Of a DNA stretch of 64,000 nucleotides, positions 32,037 to 39,500 are shown piece by piece. This DNA is from Curtobacterium caseinilyticum. Lineage in GTDB: Bacteria; Actinomycetota; Actinomycetes; Actinomycetales; Microbacteriaceae. A model generated the notes under the pieces. That model had not been told where the DNA came from and did not search any database. It saw nothing but the letters and a program-made list of their open reading frames with translations. The DNA lies in NCBI RefSeq assembly GCF_030363035.1, contig NZ_JAUCMN010000011.1, positions 34,715 through 98,714 on the forward strand. Reading direction: 5' to 3'. How positions within the stretch are numbered: the first letter of the stretch is position 1; the number at the start of each line of letters is the position of its first letter. The translations under genes were made by a program, and so were the position numbers.

Positions 32037-32480
32037 ATGGCACCAGCGGTCTCCGACGACGCCCTCGCCGAGTTCGCCGACGTCGTCCTGCGCATCGGCC
32101 GCGAGGTCGACCCGCACGGCCCGCACGCCCTCGACATCGTCCCGCTCACCGGGACCGAGGCACTCGTGATGCGCTGGGTGCACCACAACCCCGGCGCCTC
32201 GCCGAGCGCCGTCGCCGAGGCCACCGCCCTCCAGCGCAGCAACTGCAGCGTCGCGCTCCGCTCCCTCGTCACGAAGGGCATGGTCGAGCGCCGCACGGAC
32301 CCGGACGACGCGCGGACGGTGCAGCTGCACCCCACAGCACTCGCGCACGACAGCATCGCGCGGCTGCACGCGCACTGGGCCGACCGGCTGCGCGCCGCCC
32401 TCGGCGGCGACGAGGACGGCCTCGACGCAGCCGCTGACCTGCTGCGGCGCATCGACGACGGCCTGCGCCGACGCGGCTGA
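32037..32480 (+). CDS. MarR-family regulator of the adjacent efflux pump
   Basis: A 147-residue winged-helix protein (EALVMRWVHHNPGASPSAVAEATALQRSNCSVALRSLVTKGMVERRTDPDDARTVQLHPTALA). Divergent placement and the palindrome between the genes indicate that it represses the Bcr/CflA pump and itself. The ATG at 32037 has TACAGT 6 bases upstream and no ribosome-binding site, so the mRNA is probably leaderless. Confidence 0.9.
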   Translation: MAPAVSDDALAEFADVVLRIGREVDPHGPHALDIVPLTGTEALVMRWVHHNPGASPSAVAEATALQRSNCSVALRSLVTKGMVERRTDPDDARTVQLHPTALAHDSIARLHAHWADRLRAALGGDEDGLDAAADLLRRIDDGLRRRG

Positions 32481-32486
32481 CGACGG

Positions 32487-32523
32487 CCGGGAGGCGCGTG
32501 GCGGACCCGCACCGTGCCTCCCG
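32487..32523. terminator. GGGAGGC-family inverted repeat (imperfect)
   Basis: CGGGAGGC (32488-32495) pairs with GCCTCCCG (32516-32523), enclosing an imperfect inner stem around GTGGCGG/CCCGCAC. It lies between the convergent marR and soxR genes and is the most degraded simple copy. Confidence 0.6.
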
Positions 32524-32562
32524 TTCGTCCCGTGGCCGTCCCGGCGACCCGAGCCGGTCGGC

Positions 32563-33054
32563 TCAGGCGGTCTGCCGCGACTCCTCGCCGTCCTCGATCG
32601 GGAGCAGGCGGCGTGCACCGTGCCCCTCGGTCCCGAGGGCGTCGCCCGGGTTCACGACCAGACAGGCGTTCAGGGACACGCACCCGCAGCCGATGCACTG
32701 CGTCATCTCCTGCTGCAGCCGCTCGAGCTCGAGCTGGCGGGCGCGCAGCCGGGCACGCCACCGCTCGTTCAGCCGGTCCCAGTCCCGGAGCGACGGCATC
32801 CGGTCGCTCGGCAGGGCGGCGAACTGCTCGGCGACCTCGGCCAGCGGGATGCCGAGGCGCTTCGCCACCTGGATGATCGCGATCCGGCGTTCGACGTGCC
32901 GCGGGTACAGGCGCGTCCCGCCGGTCGTGCGCTCGGGGTGGATCAGGCCCTTGCGCTCGTAGAAGTGCAGGGCCGAAGCAGCGACCCCGGTGCGCTGCAC
33001 GACCTCGCCGATCGAGAGCAGGTCGGTCGGCTTCGGCTCCGGGATCTCCACCAC
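32563..33054 (-). CDS. soxR: Redox-sensitive MerR-family regulator SoxR
   Basis: A 163-residue SoxR: MerR helix-turn-helix (LLSIGEVVQRTGVAASALHFYERKGLI), dimerisation helix and the [2Fe-2S] motif CIGCGCVSLNAC (Cys spacing 2-1-5). Oxidation of the cluster, typically by redox-cycling compounds, switches promoters on. In Actinobacteria SoxR answers to endogenous redox-active metabolites. The GTG at 33054 starts 10 bp after the stop of an aldo/keto reductase-like gene on the same strand, so both probably form one operon; this partner is unusual. Confidence 0.94.
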   Translation of the reverse strand: MVEIPEPKPTDLLSIGEVVQRTGVAASALHFYERKGLIHPERTTGGTRLYPRHVERRIAIIQVAKRLGIPLAEVAEQFAALPSDRMPSLRDWDRLNERWRARLRARQLELERLQQEMTQCIGCGCVSLNACLVVNPGDALGTEGHGARRLLPIEDGEESRQTA

Positions 33055-33064
33055 GGTCGAGATC

Positions 33065-34084
33065 CTACGAGCGACCCCGCAGTCGGTCTCGGCCGAGCGC
33101 GGGCAGGGCGACGCCGGTGTCCGCCTCCAGCACGTGGGTGCCCGGCGGCACGACGGCGTCCAGCGCGTCCAGCAGCTCGTCCTCGAGCACGAGCGACGCG
33201 GCCTGCACGAAGGCGTCGAGGTGCGAGGACGTCCGCGGCCCGACCACCACCGAGGAGACGTCCGGGTGGGTCAGCGCGAACGCCACCGACAGCTCGAGCA
33301 GCGTCAGGCCCCACTCGTCCGCCAGGGTGCCGAGCCGGTCGGTCGCCTCGGCCTTCCGTCGGTTGCGCGTGGCGAGGAGGTCGTACGCGTCCGGGTCCTC
33401 CTGCGACCGGGGCGAACGGGGCTGCACGGCGCCGGACCGGTACGCGCCGGCGAGCCAGCCGCCGGCCAGCGGTGCCGCCGCGAGCACCCCGAGCCCGAAC
33501 CGCCGCGCGACGGGCAGCACCGTCCGCTCCGCGGTGCGCGTCAGCGCCGAGTAGGGCACGTGCGTGGCCGTGGCGCTCTTGCCCCCGGAACGCAGCCACT
33601 GTGCCTCCACGAGCTCCTCGGCCGGGAACCCCGGCGTGCCGAACGCACGGACCTTGCCCTGCGCCACCAGGTCGGCGAGCGCGTCGAGCGTCTCGTCGAG
33701 CGACGTCGTCGGGTCGGGCCGCGCCGGCGAGTAGAGGTCGATGGTGTCCGTGCCGAGCCGCTCCAGGCTCCGCTCGACCGCGCGGAACATCCACCGTCGG
33801 CCGTTCCCCCGGCGTGCGGGGTCGTCGTCGACCGGCTCGCCGAACCGCACCGACACGAACACGTCGTCCCGGCGCCCCCGGAGCGCCCGGCCGACGACCT
33901 GCTCGGCGAGCCCGGCGCCGTGGGCGTCGGAGACGTCGACCGCGGTCAGTCCGCGGTCCAGCGACGTCTGCACCAGCCGCACGGCGTCGTCCGGGGCCGA
34001 GCGCGCGAGCACCGCGACGGCCCGGGTCCCCAGGGTCAGGGCGCTGACGGGAGCGCCGGTCCGCCCCATGCGTCGCTGTTCCAC
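33065..34084 (-). CDS. Aldo/keto reductase-like protein lacking catalytic residues
   Basis: A 339-residue AKR-fold protein. Aligned by eye with the reductase at 5969-6970, the tetrad is lost except for Asp: VDVSDAHG has His for Tyr, VSVRFGE has Arg for Lys, and YSPARPDP has Ala for His. The cofactor-side motifs remain (AAPLAGGWLAGAYR; SSVVVGPRTSSHLD), so NADP(H) binding may persist. It is therefore a candidate pseudoenzyme or sensor rather than a reductase. The GTG at 34084 has TATCGT 6 bases upstream (leaderless). soxR follows after 10 bp. Confidence 0.85.
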   Translation of the reverse strand: MEQRRMGRTGAPVSALTLGTRAVAVLARSAPDDAVRLVQTSLDRGLTAVDVSDAHGAGLAEQVVGRALRGRRDDVFVSVRFGEPVDDDPARRGNGRRWMFRAVERSLERLGTDTIDLYSPARPDPTTSLDETLDALADLVAQGKVRAFGTPGFPAEELVEAQWLRSGGKSATATHVPYSALTRTAERTVLPVARRFGLGVLAAAPLAGGWLAGAYRSGAVQPRSPRSQEDPDAYDLLATRNRRKAEATDRLGTLADEWGLTLLELSVAFALTHPDVSSVVVGPRTSSHLDAFVQAASLVLEDELLDALDAVVPPGTHVLEADTGVALPALGRDRLRGRS

Positions 34085-34090
34085 GGCGCC

Positions 34091-34096
34091 ACGATA
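34091..34096 (-). promoter_or_regulatory. Leaderless -10 of AKR-like/soxR operon
   Basis: TATCGT on the minus strand lies 6 bases before the GTG start at 34084, with no ribosome-binding site between. It is the only promoter-like element seen for this pair. Confidence 0.5.
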
Positions 34097-34155
34097 GGAG
34101 CGCCGCCCTCCCCGCACCGCTCGGGTGACGCCCGGTTACCCTTGCTACCCTCGAC

Positions 34156-34271
34156 GTGCACCACCAGCACGCAGTGTGTATCTACCGGCCGTCGGCACCC
34201 CCGGCGGACAACGGCGGCACCCGATGGGCCCGCTGCCCGATCAGGCCGGGCCCCAGAAGGCACACCCCCTC
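34156..34271 (+). promoter_or_regulatory. Possible leader-peptide/attenuator region of MFS gene
   Basis: TACCCT (34146-34151) is followed 4 bases later by a GTG opening a frame that reads VHHQHAVCIYRPSAPP and runs past the MFS start. Downstream, the complementary blocks CCGGCC/GGCCGG and GGGCCCG/CGGGCCC can form alternative hairpins before the MFS ATG. The layout resembles ribosome-controlled attenuators of antibiotic-inducible pumps. There is no direct proof of translation. Confidence 0.4.
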
Positions 34272-35510
34272 ATGCTCCAAGAACGACGCGCTGACGCGTC
34301 CCTCGTCTCCCTCGCCGGTCGCTGGTACTTCCCGATCGCGTTCGTCGCCCGACTGCCCTTCGCGATGATGGTCGTCGGCGTCCTCACCCTCGTCGTCGCC
34401 TCGCGGGACTCCGTCGCGCTCGGTGGGGTCAACTCCGCCTTCGTCGGCATCGGGTCCGCGGTCTTCGGCCCCCTCGTCGGTGCGGCCGCCGACCGGTTCG
34501 GCCAACGCGCCGTCCTCGTGCCGGTCGGCCTCGCGAACGCCGTGCTCCTCGGCGTCCTGCCGCTCGTCGTGGCGAGCACCGCCCCCGACCTCGCGGTCCT
34601 GGCGATGTCGTTCCTGATCGGTGCGACCGCGCCGCAGGTCGCCCCGATGTCCCGCACGCGGCTCGTCGCGATCATCCGGCAGCGCATGTCGCCCGGTCGT
34701 CGCGAGAAGGTCTTCAGCGGCACGATGGCCTACGAGTCCGCAGCCGACGAGACCGTGTTCATCATCGGTCCGTTCCTGGTCGGCCTGCTCGCGAGCGCGA
34801 TCGCCCCGTGGGTGGCCGTCGCCGGGGCCTCGGCCCTGACGTTCGTGTTCGTCACGGCGTTCGCCCTGCACCCGACCGGTGCGCTCGTCGTCGGTGGCCC
34901 GGCGCAGGAGACCCGGGCGCCGGCGCGGCAGCTCCTCCGCCCGCGGCTGCTCGTGGTCGTCGTCGGGATCCTCGGCATCGGGCTCTTCTTCGGCTCGACG
35001 CTCACGTCGCTGACCGCCTTCATGGAGGAACACGGCGAGGCGTCCCAGGCTGGCCTGCTCTACGGCGTGATGGGCATCGGCTCCGCCGCGCTGGCACTCG
35101 GGTCGGCGGCGTTCCCGCGCTCGTTCGGCGTCGCGTGGCGCTGGCTCGTGTTCGGCGTCGTGCTGCTCGGCGGTGCGATCGCGTTCGGCCGTGCGGACTC
35201 CGTCGGCGCGGTCGTCCTCGTCCTCGGCGTCATGGGGATCGGCATCGGTCCGACGCTCGTGGCGCAGTACAGCCTCGGGTCGGACCGCTCACCGGTGGGT
35301 CGGTCCGCGACCACGATGACGATCCTCGGCTCGGCGGTGATCGTCGGGCAGTCGGTCGCGTCGGCCGTCGTCGGCGAGGTCGCGGAGCGTGCTGGGACCG
35401 GTGCCGCGATGGCGTTCCCGGCGTTCGCGGCCGCCCTGGTCGTCGTCGCCGCGGTGGCGGACCTGCTGCTCGCCCGCCGCGAGGACTCCCCGGTCGCTGC
35501 GACCGCCTGA
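34272..35510 (+). CDS. MFS transporter
   Basis: A 412-residue major facilitator with about twelve helices. WYFPIAFVARLPFAMMVVGVLTLVVA opens the first helices, followed by AAADRFGQRAVLVPVG (MFS motif A variant) and ETRAPARQLLRPRLLVVVVGILGIGLFFG at the start of the second half. It resembles uncharacterised actinobacterial efflux proteins. The ATG at 34272 was chosen because the hydrophilic N-terminus MLQERRADASLVSLAGRW fits the family; upstream sequence looks like a regulatory leader. The substrate is unknown. Confidence 0.87.
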   Translation: MLQERRADASLVSLAGRWYFPIAFVARLPFAMMVVGVLTLVVASRDSVALGGVNSAFVGIGSAVFGPLVGAAADRFGQRAVLVPVGLANAVLLGVLPLVVASTAPDLAVLAMSFLIGATAPQVAPMSRTRLVAIIRQRMSPGRREKVFSGTMAYESAADETVFIIGPFLVGLLASAIAPWVAVAGASALTFVFVTAFALHPTGALVVGGPAQETRAPARQLLRPRLLVVVVGILGIGLFFGSTLTSLTAFMEEHGEASQAGLLYGVMGIGSAALALGSAAFPRSFGVAWRWLVFGVVLLGGAIAFGRADSVGAVVLVLGVMGIGIGPTLVAQYSLGSDRSPVGRSATTMTILGSAVIVGQSVASAVVGEVAERAGTGAAMAFPAFAAALVVVAAVADLLLARREDSPVAATA

Positions 35511-35517
35511 CCCCGGA

Positions 35518-36741
35518 TCAGCTCGACTTCTTCGACGTCCGGCGTCTGACCTCGGGCACGATCAGCTTCGGCACGGCTCGCAACATGAACTGGTCGAAGT
35601 CCGGCACGGTGAACGCGGCGTAGCCGTGCTCTGGCGTGTAGAGCAGCCCCATGTCGATGAGTTCTGCTCTGGTCGGTCCGAGTTGCGTGGACTCCCGGTG
35701 GAGGACACGGGCGACGTCCGCAGCCTTCTGCGGAAGCGGACCGAGTTCAGCCATTGCTCGGAGGTAGGCCGTCTGGAGGGTCGTGGTGCGATCGAGCCGG
35801 ACACGGAAGAACGACTGGTCCAGTTTCGCGAGGTACCCCTCTCTCGCCGCGTCGACGTCGTCTGCATCGATCACCGGGCCGGGAGCGATCTCCCAGACCT
35901 GGTACCCGAGTTCCTGGATGAAGTAGGGGTAGCCCTTCGTGATCTCGAGCGCGAGCTGGATGGCATCCTCGCTGAAGGATGCGTCCTCGATCTCTGCCGG
36001 TCGGATCAGTGCTTCACGCGCGTCCTCCGGGCCGAGCGACCCGATCTCCGGAAAACGGAACAGGCGTTCGGCGTACGACTTCGCATCGCCGGCGAGCTCC
36101 GCTATCTGCGGAAGGCCCGCCCCGACGAAGGTGATGGGGAGCCGTCGCTGAACGGTCTTGTGGAGTGCTTGGATCAAGGCCTCGAGTTGTGCGGCGCGCA
36201 GGAACTGGACCTCGTCGATCAGGATGGCAAGCCCCCTACCGTGCTCCTGTACGGCCTGACCGAGCGCAAGGAGGACATCGGTGAGGTCGAGCGTCAGGTC
36301 TCCGTGGTCCGCGAGGCCCTCCGCGGGTTCGACGTCCCACGTCATCGACCAAGTCCCCTCCGCGCTCATGTTCATGCTGAACGAGGTCAGGACCTCAGCG
36401 GCACGCCGAGCCCGGTCGCTCCATCGTTTCCGGGGTGACACCTGCAGCAGTGCTGATCGGAGCAGGGAAGCCATCGTCTGTCGGAACTGGCTGTCGTCGT
36501 GCTTGCTGGCCTCGAACTCCACGACTTCCCACCGCGCCTCGCGCGCCAAGTCCGCGAACGCGTTGAGGAGCACGGTCTTCCCGACCCCGCGCAAGCCCGT
36601 CATGATCATGGACTGGTCGGTGCGTCCGCGAGCGAGGCGTCGGAGGAGTACCTCGAACGAGCGCGTGTGCTCGACGCGTCCTGCGACGATCTCCGGAGTA
36701 GCACCGGCGTTGGGCGTGTACGGGTTCCTGACGCTGTCCAC
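35518..36741 (-). CDS. AAA+ ATPase (Cdc6/ORC-like fold)
   Basis: A 407-residue ATPase. Walker A is GLRGVGKTVLL (residues ~48-58), Walker B is GLAILIDEVQFL (~170), with a sensor-1-like ITFVGAGLPQI and a C-terminal winged-helix-like region (ADVARVLHRESTQLGPTRAELIDMGLLYTPEHGYAAFTVPDFDQFM). Such ATPases occur alone or in mobile and defence contexts; no partner is seen here. Codon usage is less GC-biased than neighbours, and its promoter region is distinctly AT-rich, suggesting later acquisition. The GTG at 36741 has TAAGGT 6 bases upstream. Confidence 0.87.
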   Translation of the reverse strand: MDSVRNPYTPNAGATPEIVAGRVEHTRSFEVLLRRLARGRTDQSMIMTGLRGVGKTVLLNAFADLAREARWEVVEFEASKHDDSQFRQTMASLLRSALLQVSPRKRWSDRARRAAEVLTSFSMNMSAEGTWSMTWDVEPAEGLADHGDLTLDLTDVLLALGQAVQEHGRGLAILIDEVQFLRAAQLEALIQALHKTVQRRLPITFVGAGLPQIAELAGDAKSYAERLFRFPEIGSLGPEDAREALIRPAEIEDASFSEDAIQLALEITKGYPYFIQELGYQVWEIAPGPVIDADDVDAAREGYLAKLDQSFFRVRLDRTTTLQTAYLRAMAELGPLPQKAADVARVLHRESTQLGPTRAELIDMGLLYTPEHGYAAFTVPDFDQFMLRAVPKLIVPEVRRRTSKKSS

Positions 36742-36747
36742 GCGCCG

Positions 36748-36840
36748 ACCTTACTGTTCTTACGCCGCTTTATCTAGGGCTTGTAAAGTCGAATAAGAAA
36801 TCAAAATCCCTGGGCGGGTGCCGGGCACGGTACAGGCTGG
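36748..36840. promoter_or_regulatory. AT-rich promoter region between ATPase and epimerase genes
   Basis: This interval, including CTTTATCTAGGGCTTG and AATAAGAAATCAAAATCC, is far more AT-rich than the rest of the window. TAAGGT (36753-36748, minus strand) is the leaderless -10 of the ATPase gene. No symmetric repeat was noticed. Confidence 0.5.
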
Positions 36841-36845
36841 ACCGC

Positions 36846-37817
36846 ATGCGCATCCTCATCCTCGGCGGTACCGCTTGGCTTGGCCGGACCGTCGTGCAGC
36901 ACGCCCTCGACGCTGGCCACGACGTCACCTGCGTCGCGCGCGGCTCGGACGTCCCCACCGGCGCCCGGCTCGTCGTGGCCGACCGTGACCACGACGGCGC
37001 CCGGACCGTGGTGACCGGCGAGCACTGGGACGCGGTCATCGACGTCTCCCGCACCCCGGAGCACGTCCGTCGCGCAGCCCGTGACCTCGAGTCCGTCGCC
37101 GATCGGTACGTCTTCGTGTCGACCGTGAGCGTCTACGCGTCCCAGGCCGAGCACGGTGACGACGAGCACGCCGCCGTGCTCGAGCCGTCGGACGACCCCG
37201 CCGAGTACGGCGCTGCGAAGGTGGCGTGCGAACGTGCGGTCCTCGACGCCTTCGGCCCCGAGCGCGCCTCGATCGCGCGGGCCGGGCTCGTCGGCGGACC
37301 AGGTGACCACACCGGACGTTCCGGCTACTGGCCGTGGCGGTTCGCCCGTGCAGCCGAGAGCGGCCGCGCGGTGGTGGTCCCGGCGCGCACGGATCGACCC
37401 ACCTCGGTGATCGACGTCCGCGACCTGGCGGGATGGCTCGTCGGAGCGGCCGAGGGCGGCCGAGCGGGCGTCCACGACGTCCCCGGCGAGGTCGTCACGC
37501 TGGGGCAGCACCTCGAGGCAGCACGGGTCGCAGCTACTGCGGACGTCCCGGTCGAGCCGCTGTCGGACGAGGTGCTCCTCGCGCGCGGGGTGGCGCCCTG
37601 GGCAGGGGCGCGGTCCCTGCCGCTGTGGATCCCCGACGACGACCACCAGGGCATGAACGACCGCCCGGCAGACCGCGCACGGTCGGCTGGCCTGAGGCGG
37701 CGCCCACTCGCCGAGACGCTGGCGGACGTGCTCGCGTGGGAGCAGCTCCAGCCGGTCCACCCGCACGGCGCCGGCCTCTCGGACGACGACGAGGCTGCCG
37801 TCCGCGCCGCCGGGTGA
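36846..37817 (+). CDS. NAD-dependent epimerase/dehydratase family protein
   Basis: A 323-residue extended-SDR protein. RILILGGTAWLGRTVVQHAL carries the Rossmann GGTxxLG motif, followed by a Ser in VSTVSVYAS and an active-site EYGAAKVACER (YxxxK). Similar actinobacterial proteins are annotated as NAD-dependent epimerase or reductase without known substrate. The ATG at 36846 gives the family N-terminus. It ends 33 bp before an 18-bp inverted-repeat terminator. Confidence 0.88.
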   Translation: MRILILGGTAWLGRTVVQHALDAGHDVTCVARGSDVPTGARLVVADRDHDGARTVVTGEHWDAVIDVSRTPEHVRRAARDLESVADRYVFVSTVSVYASQAEHGDDEHAAVLEPSDDPAEYGAAKVACERAVLDAFGPERASIARAGLVGGPGDHTGRSGYWPWRFARAAESGRAVVVPARTDRPTSVIDVRDLAGWLVGAAEGGRAGVHDVPGEVVTLGQHLEAARVAATADVPVEPLSDEVLLARGVAPWAGARSLPLWIPDDDHQGMNDRPADRARSAGLRRRPLAETLADVLAWEQLQPVHPHGAGLSDDDEAAVRAAG

Positions 37818-37850
37818 GTCGACGACCACACGTCCCTCGTGCCGGTGGAT

Positions 37851-37888
37851 GAACAAGTGCCCCGGACCTCGGTCCGGGGCACTTGTTC
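37851..37888. terminator. Bidirectional terminator, 18-bp stem
   Basis: GAACAAGTGCCCCGGACC/GGTCCGGGGCACTTGTTC (37851-37868 with 37871-37888) is a perfect inverted repeat. T-rich tails lie on both strands (TTGTTCCTC; reverse TTGTTCATC). It is not related to the GGGAGGC family. Confidence 0.75.
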
Positions 37889-37965
37889 CTCGTCGACTCG
37901 GTCTGGAGCTCCTGGCGGTGACTCCTGATCAGCAGTGCGAGTGGGCGATCACTGGCGTGAGCGGT

Positions 37966-38167
37966 TCAGAAGGCGATGTACTTCCCGTTGTCGTAGAGCA
38001 GGAAGGACTGTGCGCTGTCCGGAACGAGGTAGGCCGTGTACCCGGTGAACTTCGATCCGGGGTAGAGGGTCGGCCTCCACGATGCGCGCCGTCAGGCTGT
38101 ACGTCTCGCCGCCGAGCAGGCCCTTGGCGGTGTACGGCTGCGGCGAGGGGTTCTCGAGAGTGCTCAC
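37966..38167 (-). pseudogene. Frameshifted small protein
   Basis: From a GTG at 38167 the minus strand reads STLENPSPQPYTAKGLLGG, ETYSLTARIVEA; then sense continues in another frame as TLYPGSKFTGYTAYLVP, DSAQSFLLYDNGKYIAF and a stop at 37966. The switch falls at about 38062-38080. Joined, they give a protein of about 65 residues with an intact-looking C-terminus. It is either a recently broken gene, the tail of a larger lost gene, or a sequencing error. The family is not recognised. Confidence 0.6.
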
Positions 38168-38227
38168 GGTTCCGCCCCGGCACCGGTCTCATCGATGCCG
38201 GAGCTGACAGGCCCGCGAGGAGTTGAC

Positions 38228-38584
38228 TCAGTCCTCGGTGTCGTCGACCAGCAGGTCCTCGTGCCGGTAGTCGTTCGACCGCAGCCCGGCACGGGCGATC
38301 ATGTGCGTCGACACCGGCACCAGGAACAGCTGGAACACGATGATCGGCACCGCGACCCAGAACGCGGTCCAGGTCCACACCGCCACGACGAGCGCGGCCA
38401 GGGCGAGCGCCAGCCCGAGCACCTGCGGCTTCGCCATCGCGTGCAGCCGGACGAGCGGGTCGGGGAACCGCACGATGCCGATCGCTGCGCCGAGCGAGAG
38501 CACCGCGGAGACGAGCAGCAGCGCGAGCGCGATCCACGCGCGGACGCCGGCGCCGTCCACGAAGGACTCCAGGATCGCGATCAC
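38228..38584 (-). CDS. mnhG: Na+/H+ antiporter subunit G
   Basis: A 118-residue subunit with three helices (MnhG/PhaG family; LGAAIGIVRFPDPLVRLHAMAKPQVLGLALAL). It is the last gene of the Mrp operon, overlapping mnhF by 4 bp. The C-terminal tail RSNDYRHEDLLVDDTED is acidic and cytosolic. It is required for assembly of the Mrp complex that expels Na+ using the proton gradient. Confidence 0.93.
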   Translation of the reverse strand: MIAILESFVDGAGVRAWIALALLLVSAVLSLGAAIGIVRFPDPLVRLHAMAKPQVLGLALALAALVVAVWTWTAFWVAVPIIVFQLFLVPVSTHMIARAGLRSNDYRHEDLLVDDTED

Positions 38585-38922
38585 TTCGTCTCCTCCTCGA
38601 CGGCGTGCTCCGGCGTGGTCGCGTCGAGCCCCTCGTCCGACGGGTCCGACGAGGGCGTGACGATCCGCGCGACGGCGATCGTCGCGAACACGCTCGTCGC
38701 GGCGATCACGACGAGCACGGGCACCCCGGTCAGGTCGCGCCGGACCACCATCGCGGCGGCGATCACCACGAGCGCGGTCGTCAGCACCATGTCGGAGCCG
38801 ATCATCCGGTCGAGGATCGTCGGCCCGCGCACGATGCGGCCCACGGCCAGGGCGAGCGTCGCGCCGAGCAGCGCGAGCACGAGCACGATCCCGGTGCTCA
38901 TCACGACCACGGCGGCGCTCAC
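38581..38922 (-). CDS. mnhF: Na+/H+ antiporter subunit F
   Basis: A 113-residue subunit (MnhF/MrpF; LGATLALAVGRIVRGPTILDRMIGSDMVLTTALVVIAAAMV) with three helices and an acidic C-terminal tail (SSDPSDEGLDATTPEHAVEEETK). The GTG at 38922 overlaps the mnhE stop (GTGA), which sets the start; the longer open frame upstream is a shadow of mnhE. Confidence 0.92.
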   Translation of the reverse strand: MSAAVVVMSTGIVLVLALLGATLALAVGRIVRGPTILDRMIGSDMVLTTALVVIAAAMVVRRDLTGVPVLVVIAATSVFATIAVARIVTPSSDPSDEGLDATTPEHAVEEETK

Positions 38923-39500
38923 CGGGTCACCTCCGGCAGTGGCTCGGCGAGCTCCGAGACGTCCTGCTTTGACCCGATGGCGCGGATGACGAGCTCCTCG
39001 ATGCGTGCGATGGTGCGGCGTTCCTGGTCGACCTGCTCGATGCGTTCGGTGTCGAGCACGTGGACGAGCAGGCGCCGGCGGGGCAGGTCGACGTCGGCGA
39101 CGTACGAGCCGGGGACCAGCGAGATCGCCAGGGTGGCGAGCGTGAAGGTCATCTCGGACGTGGTGTGCAGCTGCACGAGCACGACCGAGCTGCGCTGCAC
39201 GCCCCGCGGACGGACGGCGACCCACGCCACACGGAACGAGGCGACGACGACGTGTCCGGCCCACACCAGCAGGAACCACAGCACCCGCGGCACCGAGAAC
39301 CGCTTCGACAGCGGGACGGGCGGCAGGGGGAGCAGCTGCGTGACGAGGAGCGCGACGACGACGCCGCAGAGCAGCGTCAGGACGCTCCACGACCCCCAGA
39401 GCAGCGCCCACAGGACGGTCAGGCCGGCGACGAGCGGGACGTCGTAGCGCCAGGCGAGGGCGATGCGCCGGGCGTTCGAGATGCGGCGGGTGTCACTCAT
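38919..39500 (-). CDS. mnhE: Na+/H+ antiporter subunit E
   Basis: A 193-residue MnhE subunit. Two N-terminal helices (VPLVAGLTVLWALLWGSWSVLTLLCGVVVALLVTQLL) precede the conserved domain with LHTTSEMTFTLATLAISLVPGSYVADVD. It overlaps mnhD by 8 bp and mnhF by 4 bp. Slightly long for the family (about 160) owing to a polar C-terminal tail. Confidence 0.92.
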   Translation of the reverse strand: MSDTRRISNARRIALAWRYDVPLVAGLTVLWALLWGSWSVLTLLCGVVVALLVTQLLPLPPVPLSKRFSVPRVLWFLLVWAGHVVVASFRVAWVAVRPRGVQRSSVVLVQLHTTSEMTFTLATLAISLVPGSYVADVDLPRRRLLVHVLDTERIEQVDQERRTIARIEELVIRAIGSKQDVSELAEPLPEVTR

